Shown piece after piece: positions 9,946-21,965 of a stretch of DNA of 64,000 nucleotides (position 1 is the first letter of the stretch; each line of letters starts with the position of its first letter). Made by a program: the position numbers and the translations under genes. Source of the stretch: Pascua guehoae (lineage: Eukaryota > Basidiomycota > Tremellomycetes > Trichosporonales > Trichosporonaceae); assembly GCA_001600415.1 (NCBI GenBank), contig BCJX01000016.1:661318-725317 (forward strand). Direction: 5' to 3'. A model generated the notes under the pieces. It was given only the letters and a program-made list of their open reading frames with translations. It did not search any database and was not told the DNA's origin.

Positions 9946-12900
9946 ATGGCACCCGAGAAGAGCAAGCGACCGAGCCTGTCGGAAGTGCGCAAGAGCGCCA
10001 AGCGCTCGGTGCTCAAGAAGCGCAAGGCGGCGGGCAAGTCCAAGGCGGCGTCCAAGGCCAAGGCCACAGCTGCCGCTGCCGCTGCCGATGGTGTTGTTGA
10101 AGCACCTGCTGCGCCCCGGCGCCGGCTCAAGGCGACCGAACTCGAGTGGCGGCGGGTCAACACGTCGACACTCCCTGGGATGGATGCGGGGGGCGGGATG
10201 ATGATGCTCGAGGAGCTGGACGGGGTGGGGATTGAGTGGGACGAGGATGCCGAGGGGCGCAAGACGGCGCGGTTTGTGGTGAGTGCGGGAGTTGGGTGTG
10301 GTGGTGGCGGTGGTGTATGCTGATGTCCAGGCGAGTGAGAGGAAGGGCAAGGGAAAGGGAAAAGAGGTGACCAAGGAGGCTGAGGAGGATGCCGAGGAGG
10401 GTGAAGAGGGTGCGGAGGGCGCGGAAGGGTCCGAGGCGGGCGAGGATGGGGCCGACGCAGATCTGCCGACGTTTACGGGCCTGGATGCCTCCGACCTTGA
10501 CGAGGAGGACGACGATGTCGTCGAAGTTGAGCCCGAGTTTGACGGTGAGTACAATGAGGACAAGGATGCAAGACACGATGGAAGTGCTGGGCACGGCCTT
10601 CTCGACGATCCAGACTGTCCGAACAATGGAGACTGCCCAGAATCGCTGACGCCAGACGGCCTGCTGCCCGAATGGACAGGGGTGCCGATCCACAGCGCCC
10701 TGAAGCGCGCCATGGTCGCCCTCGACTTTGTGCGCCCGACCGATATCCAGAAGCGCGCCGTCCTCCCGGGCCTCGAGGGGCGGGACGTTGTCGGTGTCGC
10801 CGAGACGGTGAGTGGGATGGGGAGAGTGGATTGTGGGCTACGGGGCACGACGAGGGATATTGTAATAGTGTGGCAGGAGAGACTAACGCCTAGGGCTCTG
10901 GCAAGACGCTGGCGTACTCGCTGCCAATCCTGTCGTACCTGCTGCGTGCGCCTGCGCCCCGTGCCGGTGTGCGGCGGCCATTGAGCGCGCTCGTGCTGTG
11001 CCCGACGCGCGAGCTGGCGCTGCAGGTCAACGATGCGCTGAACCGCGTCGTCACAGCAGCGATCGACCGGGACGCTGACGAGGGGCCGAAAAAGGGACCT
11101 CCACGCATCTCGATCGGGAGCGTCGTTGGCGGTCTCTCTGCGCACAAGCAGAAGCGCATCCTGGACCGCGGATGCGACATTCTCGTCGCCACCCCGGGCC
11201 GTCTGTGGGACATGCTCAAGATGGACGACGTGCTGGCCGCCGGCGTGCGCGGGCTCCGCTTCCTCGTCATCGACGAGGCAGACCGCATGATTGAGACGGG
11301 CCACTTTGCCGAGCTCGAAACCATTGTCGGGCTCACGCAGCGCAGCGCCGTGGCGCCCACCGCCGACGACGACGACCCGACGTTTGCCAACACGGCCACG
11401 GCGCTCGAGCTCACTGCCGCCCGCGACGATATGCAGACGTTTGTGTTTTCGGCCACGCTCAGCAAGGACCTCCAGGCAAACCTCAAGAAGCGGCGGCGCG
11501 TGACCAAGAAGAAGAGGGCGAGCGCTCTGGGTGAGTAGTTGCAGTGCCCACAAACGTGCGCCGTGGGTGAGACGAGGCGTCGCGCCAGGCAGACTCGATA
11601 CCTGAGTGTGCAACATCTAACTTGCAATGCTCGACCCCGGACCACGCTAACATCCCAGAGGACCTCGTGGAGCGCCTCGACTTCCGTGACGAGAACCCCG
11701 AAGTCATCGACCTGTCCCCCGAGGGCGGCCTGGTCGCGACGCTGCGCGAGAGCATGGTCGAGTGCGTGCCCTCGGACAAGGACCTGTACCTGTACTACTT
11801 CCTGCTGCGGTACCCGGGCCGCTCGCTCGTGTTTGTGGGGAGCATTGACGGGATCCGGCGCCTGATCCCGCTCTTTGAGACGCTCCAGGTGCCCGTGTGG
11901 CCCTTGCACTCGCAGCTGCAGCAAAAGCAGCGCCTGAAGAATCTCGACCGGTTCAAGTCGTCGTCCAACGGCGTGCTCATTGCGACCGACGTGGCCGCGC
12001 GCGGCCTCGATATCCCCCACGTCGACCATGTCGTCCACTTCAACCTCCCACGCACCGCCGACGCATACGTCCACCGCTCGGGACGTACGGCGCGCGCCAA
12101 GAATCCCGGATTTGCACTCCAGCTCGTGTCCCCCGAAGACCGCGCCGTCCAGCGCGGCCTCCTCAAGGCCCTTGGGCGCGACGCGCCCCCGCCCGAACTC
12201 GAGGTTGAGGGCGGCTTTTTCCCAAAACTCCGTGAACGCATCGCGCTCGCGAGGGATATCGAAAAGGCACAGCACGTCGTCAAGAAGAAGAACCATGATA
12301 ACAATTGGCTCAAGGAGGCCGCAGAGGCCATGGACGTCGATATCGACCCCGACATGTGAGTGGAGCGAGCGTGTGCGGTTGTGATGGGTATGACGGGTGA
12401 GACGGGCGAAGGACGGCGAGATTGGCGTCCACGTTGGTGTTCACGCTGGCGCTGGCGGAACTTGTTACAGAGTTGCCGCTGGTGGCCACTCGTGCTGACC
12501 GGGGTTCTGGATCTTGCACCGATCCCCACCATACTCGCCCTACTCTGCCAGAGTGTGGTCTGCACGAATCCACTCCCTCCTCCTCCCAGACACACACTAA
12601 CGCGCAGGCTAAGCGACGACGACCACGACCCAGACGCGCCATTTGCGCGCCGCGCGGGCGGGCGGAAACGCAAGGGCAAGGGCCGGGACGAGGGCGCCCT
12701 CAAGGCCCAGCTCGCCGACCTTCTCGCTGAGCCCCTCGTCGCCCGTGGCGTGAGCACGAGGTACCCCACGAGCGGGACGCGTGTCATTGTCGACGAGGTC
12801 GTGGGCGGGACCGCGCACAATGTCATGCTTGGCGCGGGCACGGCGAGCGCGTACGAGGTCGCCGATGCGGCCAAGCCGCGCAAGCCGAGGGCGGTCAAGG

Positions 12901-12983
12901 AGAGGCCGGTGAAGCGGGCCAGGGAGGAGAAGGAGGAGAAGAAGGAGGGAGGGAAGGGGAAGGGGAATAAGCGGAGGAGGTAG
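9946..12983 (+). CDS. MAK5: ATP-dependent RNA helicase Mak5 (DDX24-like)
   Basis: Six exons give 807 aa: 9946-10278, 10331-10544, 10641-10807, 10894-11530, 11659-12355 and 12608-12983. The order is a basic N-terminus, the Mak5/DDX24 signature [20 protein letters not shown], an acidic linker, then a full DEAD-box core: motif I AETGSGKT (about 236-243, split by an intron), PTRELA, ATPGRL, DEAD in VIDEADRM (about 366), SAT (about 424), motif [11 protein letters not shown] (about 560) and motif [10 protein letters not shown] (about 588). The basic, Lys-rich tail suits a nucleolar protein. Mak5 acts in 60S ribosomal subunit assembly. Intron 10545-10640 is 96 nt and stop-free, so its retention would add 32 residues without breaking the frame; whether it is really spliced is uncertain. 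Confidence 0.95.
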
Positions 12984-13257
12984 AGTGGGATGTATGGATG
13001 ATCTTGTTGCAGACTATTGGGAACCGAGGCGCTGTGGAGCCGTAATAGTACGAAGCGATAGTATGGTCACCCACTGACGAGCCTGGGTAAAGAGAACGAC
13101 GTCTCGTGTGACCACTACCGAGAACGCGAAGATCATTCACAAAAGGAACTCGAGAAAAGGCACAAAACACGCACAAAACGCACACAAGTGGACGAAATTA
13201 ATGCCTCTCTGGCTGTATGGGCAATGTACTATGTGGGTCGGAGTGGTGCTCTTTTTT

Positions 13258-15931
13258 CTACTCGTACAGGCGGCCGTGCCGTCTCTCGTATTTGTCTCTT
13301 GTATGCCTTGGGTGTCGTCTCGTGCATGAGTTGACGTCCGCACGGTGGTTGATTGTCTTACCAGCACTCGCCGAGGACCTTGCTCACGTTGGCCATCTCC
13401 TTCTGGCACAGCGTGTCCCACACTTCGTCCGTGTGCTCTTCGCGCACAATGGCGCGGTCAAAGTCGATGAGGCGGACGAGCCCGTCGCGCTGCAGGATAT
13501 GACGGTAATGGACATCATTGTGAAGAACACCCGCGTCGTGGAGCATCTCGTAACGGCGGCGAATGTTGAACCTGAATTGTCAGCTGCCACTTACAGGGGG
13601 AGTTGAGCTTACCGGATCAGAGAGTCATGGATGTCAGACGGCTGCAGAGGCATCCCCGCGTCTTCAACTAGGGCACACCAGCGCTCCCATCCCGGGTGCT
13701 GGCACGAGCCGAGGAGCCCCAAGAAGCGGGGCACAACGGTACCCTGGAGTGACGCGAGGGGACCGAGGTAGAGACCAATCTCCTTGCAAACGCGCATGGC
13801 AGTGTGGGGTTCGAGAGATGGAGTCGAAGTGTCGGGGACGCTTTCAATGTCGACAAACTTGGCAATCACGTCTGGCGTCGACGTAGGGAGCCATGCAAAG
13901 CGTGCGCAGAAAATCTCCCACAGGCCGCCGCAGCCACGGAACTCGACGAGCTCAAGTTGTGGTGTCCACCATGAATCGGGTTGGGTGCCCGCCAAAAGGT
14001 GCGGGAGAGTAAGAGGAGTGTTGGGAACGGTGTTGTGTAAGGCGTTTGGGTTGAAGGGACCGTAGAATGGCGTGCCGGCCGGCGGCCCAGCTGAGAATGA
14101 TTGCTTGCTGGCGAAGCGGTGAATGTTTGATGTGCGAGTGAAAGTGAAAGACGAGGGTCCCAGCTGAAGAAAGAGTTAACAAGCGGCTCTGTGCTTCCAA
14201 CTCTCACCTGTGAAGGATACATTCCAGCTCCCACGATGGCACGTCGTTTGAGACGGCTGTCGACGTCGTTTGAGGCGTCGTTGGCTGCGGTTAGGAAAAC
14301 ACTATCCAACTATTTCTCCAGCGGTACTCACTTCCAAAACGTTCGATCAAGAGGTTGCTGCAGATCGCCATGCTGGACACACTTCCAGAATCGTTGAACG
14401 AGATGCCTCCTTCCTCGAGTGCAAACATCGAAACACCGAGAAGGAGACCCAGCGGAGACTTGCAAAGATTGTCTGTAGGAGAGCCCGAGGCGTGAACCAC
14501 CTTTGAAAACTCAGCGGCTGGCTCTGAAGGGTCGGTCGCCTGGATCGCCATAAAATGATTGCAGTTTGTAACGACGGCAAGTGGAGTTCCGGTGGCAAGC
14601 AGACCAGCGGCAATCTGAAATCAGCATTATCCATGCGTGGTCTTTACCTTGCACATAATGTAGCACGGGTGGGAAAGATAGCGGACAGGCCGTTTCAGCA
14701 GGTTGAGAGAGTTGGAAACAACAAGGTCGCCCGAGCTGTTGACCTGGACCTTTCCTCGGCGGAGGTGCTTGAAGAATGTGTCGATATCGCTGTCGCTCAA
14801 GTCTGTCGGGGGGTGGATAGTCATTGCTGCGAGACGCTCGCGCTGCGGGTGCATAACTACAAACTCGGCCTGCGCGTTGGGGCAATCATCGGTGAGACGC
14901 CAAATAGCCTGGACACCAAAGGGCAGGAGCATGCACCCGATGAGCTCGTTGAGGGGCCGAAGGAGGTGTTTGACAATGAATGCGACGCCATCAATCGTGC
15001 CGTCAGACTGATTGCGGGCGTTGGCAGCGATTTGGACTCGCTGAGAGAGGTGCGAGAACTGAGCTGCAAAGCGTTCAGTGTCTTCGGCCCCTGGGGCGGA
15101 GGAATCCCAGCCGCGCTGTTGGGGTGCCAGTACGCCACTGTACGATGTAACCGTGTTGCTCAACCGGCGGAGAAGAGTGTCGTTGAAGCGAAGAACGCAA
15201 GGAGAAGGGGGATGGCCGTTCAGAGGTATCTGTGGGCCGATGCATGTCGAAACTGGAAGTGTGTGGTGCGAAAGAAGCTCTCGGAGCGCGGCGGGGTCTG
15301 CTGGCGGTGGCGAGGGTGAAGGAGTGAGGAGGTTAAAGTCTGGTGCGAAGGCATCGGCCAGACGGGCTTGAGTGAGGACGGGGTTAGGGATAAGAGGTTC
15401 TCCTGGGGACGGCGATGGGGAAGGGGATGGGGGACAGAGGTTTACGAGGTCGGTGAGAGACCTGGAGCCGGGAATGGATGCGGGCGGCGACTCGTGCTCT
15501 GCAGAGTCGGTGCCGTCCGGTGGTTCGAGTACGGTTTCGAGAGGGATGTAATTTTGACGGAGAGCGCGCGACTTTGCCATGGCACGCTGCATGCGGCTCA
15601 GCGTGTCGATGCTGTCAGTTGAGGAACACAGGCGCACCGACCGGGGCGGGGGACAGAGGGGGTGTTTGGGGCGCTGTTCGGGCTCGGGGTCATCCGACGC
15701 CAGCGTCGGCCGGGGAAACTTGACATGGAGAAGGCGTGTAATGCCGCGTCGCTCGTGGTGGGTCGTTTCGGGCGACCTCTTGTCGTTGGATAGGCTTGGG
15801 GAGCTTGTGCTCCTGCTCAGGAACGGCGAAGCGGCGGGGATGACTAGCGACCGCGGGCGGGGACGCGGAGGGGGAACCGGATACGCCCGCGGTGACGCAG
15901 GGACTGAGGATGGAGTGGGAATGGGTGACAT
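13258..15931 (-). CDS. protein-kinase-like fold protein with long disordered N-terminus
   Basis: Six exons give 817 aa: 14648-15931, 14332-14614, 14208-14284, 13613-14163, 13362-13571 and 13258-13306. Residues 1-200 are Pro/Ser/Arg-rich. The middle (about 200-530) is well ordered but not recognised. The C-terminal quarter has protein-kinase-like landmarks: a candidate ATP-site lysine in VIAKFVD (about 650), a hinge-like ALVEDAG, a catalytic-loop equivalent HNDVHYRHIL (about 749) and a metal-binding equivalent LIDFDRAI (about 770), DFD instead of DFG. Such divergent kinases are numerous in fungi; the substrate is unknown. The last exon is my choice: without splicing at 13361 the protein would end 15 residues earlier at a TAA. 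The 33-nt intron 14615-14647 is very short. Confidence 0.7.
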
Positions 15932-16795
15932 GATACAGGAGGGTGGCGAAGAAGGCCCAAGGAGGGAGTGGGGAGGAGGGAAGGTGGCAAGGGCAGCGAC
16001 TAGCGACAGCCCGATCTACGGCACAAGCATAGGGGCAACGGGGGTAATGGTGATTAGTGAGAGGATAGTGTACGCTACAGGGGAAACGAGTGTAGAGTAA
16101 AGGAGTGAGAGGAGAGGAGAAGAGCGAGGAGAAGAGGAGAGGAGAAGAGGGGTAGAGAGAGGAAGAAGACAAGGGACGAAGAGAGAGAAAGAGGGGATAG
16201 AGTAAAGAGGAGAAGAGGGAATGGAGAAAAGAGAGAAAGAGAGATTTGGCAATGCAAAGTGTGTGTGTGTGTGTGTGTGTGCGTGTGTGGCCATGCAGCC
16301 AGGCTGCAGGCCGTGTGGCATGTCGCGTGGGTGACATGGGTGATCGAACCCACCCATCCAAACGCCGAGACAACCATCATTACAATGGCATGATGACACC
16401 AACCCACATACCCACAGTTTACTCTGCATGCACTGCATGGCTGCACGCACTGCACCATTCATCCACTGCCCAACTGTACAACTGTGTGTACAGAGACAAT
16501 CAGACGCGATTCAGTGCCCTTAGGATGCACAGCCTGTCAGCTTGCTCTCAGGGTCAATTCATCCACGGTGAGGCCTTGCAGGGCGCGGGGGTAAGCACAT
16601 GTGCGTCATGGGTCGGCTGCGCTTGAGCAAGTGCATTAGGTACATCTTACATGTTGTACAGCATGTACAGTCTATTCTGTTCTATTCGAAAGTGCTTGGT
16701 TCTAGTGTCCGTGATGAGGTAGAAGTGATTGGGGGCATTAGTTATGGTCGTGGTCGGTGAAGGGATGGGTGAGGGGAGGGATTGCGCAGCTGGCT
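15932..16795. other. promoter region of the kinase-like gene and 3' flank of the transporter
   Basis: The minus strand at 16080-16250 is an almost pure CT tract, followed by a (GT)n run at about 16258-16280. Both sit upstream of the kinase-like gene start at 15931 and are typical promoter or leader low complexity. I see no gene here. Confidence 0.55.
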
Positions 16796-18960
16796 CTAGT
16801 GCACTGCACGGCCGTTGCCGACGTTCTTTGCAAGACCCATGTTCCTGAGGAACACGCCGGCGATGATGACGACCGCCCAAGACCAAGCGGTGGTCATGCC
16901 GAATGCATGACGGAGACCAGTGTGGAAGTTGCCTGTTTGCTGGTAGACATTGTTGGAGACGAGCGACGAGATGCAGATACCGAGTGCGGAAGCGACCTGG
17001 GTTGCGGTTTGGAAGAGGGCGCCGCCGACCGACTGCTCGTCGTCCTCGCACAGGTTGGACATGAGGATTGAGCCGATGCCGACGGTAAGGTCTGCGCCAA
17101 AGGGGAGGAGGAGCATGGAGACGAACTGGCACCCCCAGTAGGTGGTGCCCTCTGGCTCGACTACGAAGAGCAAGCACGCGAGACCCGAGAGGAAGCCGCC
17201 GGCCATGAGGACAAAGGGAGCGCGCACGCGGGGCACAATGTACATGACGGCGAGGGCGGCGACGACGCCGCACAGCGAGGCGGGGAGGGTGTGAATGGCG
17301 TTACCGAGGGCGCTCATTCCGAGGTACTCCTGGTAGAAGAGGGAGACGAGGTAGACCCAGCCTGCGATAGCGACAAAGGGGCAAAAGGCGCACAGCATAA
17401 TGATGGAGATCTTTGCGCCGTCCCTGGTGAAGAGGGAGAGCTTTGCGATGGGCGGGGTCTCGCCGCGTCGCTCAACGTAGCGCTCCCAGAACCCAAAGGC
17501 GACAAAGAAGACGACCGAGACGACGAGGAGGGCGGGAATGTATGGAGTGTTCCAGCCGGCAACACCGCTCTGCGTGATGCTAAAGATGAACAGGCAGAGC
17601 GCCGCCGTGATGAGGAAGCCACCGAGCCAGTCGATGCGGCGGTCCGCATTGCCCTCCTTTGGCGGCTCGCGTGGAATGACAAAGAACCCAAGCGCCAGAG
17701 GGACGACTGCAAGGCCAGCCAGGACAAAGTAGAGGTACTGCCACCCGTGGGCGTTGATGCCCGCCACGCCGCCACCGACAAGCATGCCGACACTTGCACC
17801 GACCGGGTTGCCGAGGCCGAAGACTGCAAAGGCGATCGTGCGCTCGGGTTCGCCACGGAAAGTGACGCCGATAATACCAAAGCCAGCTGGGGTTGCGACG
17901 GCCAGGGCCAGGCCGCCCAGGGCGCGAACAACACACAGCGGGACCAAGGAGCGAACCACACCAGAGACGATGCTGAATACCACACAACCGGCCAGACCAC
18001 CGAGGAAGAGCCACCGGCGTCCAAAGATGTCGGCCAGGCGGCCGGCGAGGAGAAGACCACATCCAAAAGCCAGCGAGTAGGCGGACGAAACCCACTGCGA
18101 TTCGAGCTGGCTGACACCAAGGTCGGCTGCCATTGTCGGGATTGTGAGAACCACGGCGTTCGAGTTCATTGACTGGTGTGTCAGGGGCATATCTTATGGG
18201 GGCCCGTCATGCTCACAGAAATCATCACCTCCAGCATCATCACCATGCCCAGGAGGATCTTGCGAGTACGAGACATGGATGCGCAGATTTCCTCCATTGC
18301 ATCCTCGGGGCACTGAGGACACGCCTCACACTCGAGGCACGACTCGGCCTTGTGTGGCGGCAGGTCCTGGTCGTTCAATGCCTCAGTGAACGAGATTGTC
18401 TTGGTGGGGGGCGACGACACCACATCCGACACGTTGCTCTTGTGCTTGGCGAGTGTCTCGACGCGGTCCTCATCCTCGTCGTCCTCAAACACGTCCGGGG
18501 CCAGTGTCTTCTCCGAGTCGATGCGGGGCAAGTCTGGCTTCTCGGACGCGCCGACACCGCGGGACAGCGTGCGCTTTTCGCGCAGGCGTTCCTGCTCGAC
18601 GACCGTGTCTGGAAAGTTTACGCGGGCGGCTGCGTTTGAAGTAGCCCGGGCACGCGTGCCAAACGAGCGTGACCGGTTGGTGCGCATTGTCGAGGTCGAG
18701 CCGGACCGCGTGCGGGGGGCATACAGCGCAATCATTGGCGCCGCCGCCTCGACCGAGACGTGGCGAGTGAGCTCGGAGACCATCTCGCCCAGACGCGTCT
18801 CCTCTACTGGCGCCTGGGTGCCATCCTGGTCCTGCTGGTGGTCACAGCACACGTGCTCCTCGGCCTGCTCATGGCCGCGGTTGTTGGTGGGTGCCATTTC
18901 TACTTCAGTGGCGGGTGGGGGTGAGGTGTGGGTGGCGATACGGTCATTCAGTTCTGTCAT
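16796..18960 (-). CDS. MFS transporter, DHA2-type (14-helix) multidrug exporter family
   Basis: Two exons (18217-18960, 16796-18172; 44-nt intron) give 706 aa. The first ~230 residues are a charged, Ser-rich cytosolic extension, long for the family, with Cys clusters (HVCCDH, CLECEACPQC). The transport domain follows. Loop 2-3 has the MFS signature GRLADIFGRRWLF. Helix 5 has the antiporter-type motif GLGNPVGASVGMLVGGG, which supports a proton-coupled exporter. About 14 hydrophobic helices are visible to the C-terminus. The first Met in good position is 18960; the frame reads on upstream only through a non-ATG codon. Substrate is unknown; relatives export azoles, aminotriazole or metabolites across the plasma membrane. 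Confidence 0.9.
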
Positions 18961-21461
18961 GGTCAACTTCGAGAAACCCTACGAGTCTGCCAGAGACCTA
19001 CGTCGAGCACGTCGTCGTCTCTTTATCCTCTACAGAACAGGTGCTGCGGGACACTGTCAGGTGATGTCTATCCGGTGGGCAGGCTGCTGCTGATAAAGCA
19101 CACGGTCAACTCGAGTCAGAATAGGAAGGGCAATGTGGCAATGCCAAGGCAGGGTGTGGGAGGCAGCATCACACGCGCTTGCTCTTCAATGCGCTCCCAA
19201 CAGAGGAGGCGCTGGGCGGGATGTCGAGCAACGAGAGCAAATTCTCGGCGGCGAGCGCGCCGATGTACTACTGTAGACACAGACGACAACCGACTGGGCT
19301 GCCTGCACCCAGCAATATCCGGCAAGTTTTGCAATAACATGAGCCCTACGTCGGTGCATTCTCGGTCCGCACCGAAGTCAGGTGCGTCCTGAAAAAGCGG
19401 CGCCGCGGTCGGGAGGTTCCATACAAGCAGGCGCCTGCCTGTGGCCCGAAGGCTTGCAGTACCGTACAGTATCCCGAAATGTCCTGCCCACCAAAAGCGC
19501 CCACGCGCAGACGAGAACGATTCCCAAAGACGGTGTAAACGCCCAGGCTGCTCAAACGGTTCATTATTTTTCTGGTAGCGGAGAATTTTCGGAACCTTGG
19601 CCTGCCGCCACAGACGCCACGAAACGCCAAGCATGATCGGATGGCGAGAATAACGACACGCCACGTCATCAGGCCCAATTGTCGCCACCAAAAACTTCAC
19701 AGGACACGGACCACCGGGTTCCAGAACATGACAGCGGTTAGACGCGTCTCCCAACATTACGCCATGGCCGCCATCTGATTCAGCGCGCGCGAGTCGAGCT
19801 CCGCTCCTGACGGAAGGCGACCAGAAAACTGGCCGAGGCCTGGTCGCAGGATGCGATGCCATTCGTCCTTCGGCACCGACAATGCATTGATGCTGGTGGA
19901 GGGTGTGGAGGACACGTCGATGAGGGGCACGCGCGGCAGAGCTGTTACACCTGCTGATTCCAGCACCTGTCGTGTCGTCACCTGGGGCATGTCCGCACGA
20001 TCGTCAGACACGTGCCCCGAGCACGTGAACATGCCAAACCCGCCGACCAGGAACGGTCCCAAGTTGCAGCACCTGGCCATTGGGCCGGTGTCGGAATGAT
20101 AGGGGAGGAATCGGTCCGACGCCGATAACGCTCCGTGGCAATATATATAGGCGATCATGTGAGACGATGGAGGCTGGGATGACGTGTGATGAAACCTGGT
20201 ACTGGTGACATCGTCCGCGACTGAATACATAGACGAAGGGAGAGGCCCAGAGTACCAACCCTTCAGACGACGCCATGTCGACGATGGTTCGGTTCTTTCA
20301 TCTCGCTGACCTTGCTTACTCACAGACTACCGCGCAAGGTCAGCTGGCTACTACCGTGGCTCTACCAACGTCTCCAGCTATCGGCGGCATGTGCATGTCT
20401 CTGGGCCGGGAAGTTATGGCATATGGCATGTTGCCGAGTGTGGCATTTCGTCACACTGGCACTTGACCCCCCCGCCGAAGCAGCAAACGGAACCACTCTC
20501 GGCACGTGTTGCATTATACGCCTAGGTGTTATCCTCACTTACGTGCCACTAATAGGCCCCCGACGATGAAACTCTATGTTGGTAGTCAGGGCGGCCCTGC
20601 TCTACCAAGGTGTCGAGTCTTCTGCGCTCGCAGATGAAACGTGAGCTGGGGACAGAGTCCATGCCGAGTTGAAGCTGTGCTATAATGTAATTGCCAAGAC
20701 GAGGCGTGCCTGGTAAGAAGGTCCATCCTATCAGGAGGGTACATACCACAAGTATCCCAGTACAGAATGAGACAAACATCAGACAGCAGCGAAAGACGGG
20801 TGTGCGCGTTGGCTGTTTACAACATTGCGGCTGTTGGCCCAGTCACGTGAGCGACACTTGGCGCATGGGAGCGAAGAGGCATATCTACCTCACACCCCCT
20901 ATCTCTCTCTCTCTCTCCACTTGCCTCTCCGTCATCCGCTCGCCAAAACGGCGTAGACGACTCGATCTCGCCCACCCACCCACACCCTCTTGCACTCCGC
21001 CTGGCCTGTCCCGCAGCCGCGCTCCCATCTCGTTGAGCCATGGGCTGCTCGCAACCTCTGCGCTCCTAATCTGGTTGAACCTGTATGTACCATCTCCGGC
21101 GAACCACTAGACCTTATACTGTGACTATAGATTTAGTTAGATTTAGTGCCTTTTACACCACCACTCCACTCCCAGCTCCTCCGCGGAGCAGGCCGGGCAC
21201 TAGTATGCCCCAACATGCATCCCCGTGCCACATGAGCATAACCGTCCACGCCGGAGAGCGGGCCATGCGCAGCCAAGCAATCTGGCCTCCTCTCGACACC
21301 GCCATCCGGTACCAGCCTACTCGGAGACCCCCACCGTACTGCAACGACGACAGAGTTCCTTTCTTGGAAGACTTTCTCCCTTTGTCTTGGACGCTGCTTG
21401 CATTCGTCATAGTCAACTGCTGGCCCCTGCTGCTATTCCTTGCCACTGCCTCCGCCTACAT
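18961..21461. other. sparse region holding one copy of a dispersed repeat
   Basis: Apart from the repeat copy at 19772-20320 no gene is supported. The immediate upstream DNA (18961-19110) is the transporter promoter. An open frame at 19116-19757 (minus) has no recognisable domain, and no splice or leader support. Confidence 0.5.
19772..20320. repeat. dispersed ~0.55-kb repeat, copy A
   Basis: This segment aligns with 23621-24230 in the same orientation. Long shared blocks include CGATCATGTGAGACG, GGATGACGTGTGATGAAACC, CGGTCCGACGCCGATAACGC and CCGACCAGGAACGGTCC, separated by indels. Copy A carries a TATA-like run (ATATATATAG, 20141-20150) and, about 130 bp downstream, ATGGTTCGGT followed by a short frame. 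The minus strand of copy A is also open (first ATG near 20230), but copy B breaks this frame. Confidence 0.8.
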
Positions 21462-21965
21462 TTACATTGCAACAACAGCCGCCACCGCTGCCCAGAGAAC
21501 GAGCAGCACAGTCGCGGTGGTGCCTGTGCGAGGCGTCGCACCGGAATACGGCGGGTCACATTCCCAAGTTAGCAGAGCGTCGATGTCCTTGCTGAGGTAG
21601 TGGCTACACGAGGTGAAGGCCGAGCCGTTCAAGGGCTGCGGGAGGATGCACCACGGGACTGTCAAGTTTGAGGGACTGTCGCCGACCGTCCTGAAGAGCT
21701 TGCAGCAGGCGTCGTCGCAGTAATACTGAGTCGTGTTGGTGACGCCGCCGAGGATGGCGCAGCACTCTTCCGTCACGTTGAAGGCGTTGCCGCTGCATGC
21801 CCAGTTGTTGGGGTGCTCGAACTCGATTATAGAACCCACCGACGGTCCGATATCCACTGGGGCTGCCCATTAGCAGGTATGACTTTTGGTGCCAGTTGGT
21901 GGACGGGAGAGCTGACCGGTGTTGGATGGCAATGGTGAAGGTGCAGCGGGTGAGGACAAGTCCAT
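21462..21965 (-). CDS. small cysteine-rich, N-glycosylation-rich protein with hydrophobic C-terminus
   Basis: Two exons (21917-21965, 21462-21862) give 149 aa; an in-frame TAA lies just upstream of the ATG. The body has nine cysteines, including EECC and CDDACC, and four N-x-S/T sites (NVT, NTT, NLT, NGS). This is the look of an extracellular disulphide-stabilised fungal protein. The C-terminus (TATVLLVLWAAVAAVVAM) is a hydrophobic tail like a GPI-attachment signal or single anchor. The odd point is that the modelled N-terminus (MDLSSPAAPSPLP) is not a signal peptide, so a further 5' exon may be missing. I do not recognise the family. Confidence 0.6.

Noticed and set aside
9934..11616. 560-codon minus-strand frame opposite MAK5
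   Set aside because: It is the antisense of GC-rich helicase exons; the plus strand has all DEAD-box motifs.
16322..16345. GGGTTCGATCACCC on the minus strand as a tRNA B box
   Set aside because: Departs from the B-box consensus in its last bases and no tRNA body surrounds it.
19116..19757. 213-codon minus-strand open frame
   Set aside because: No recognisable domain, no leader or splice support, and it abuts the dispersed repeat; probably a chance frame in GC-rich DNA.
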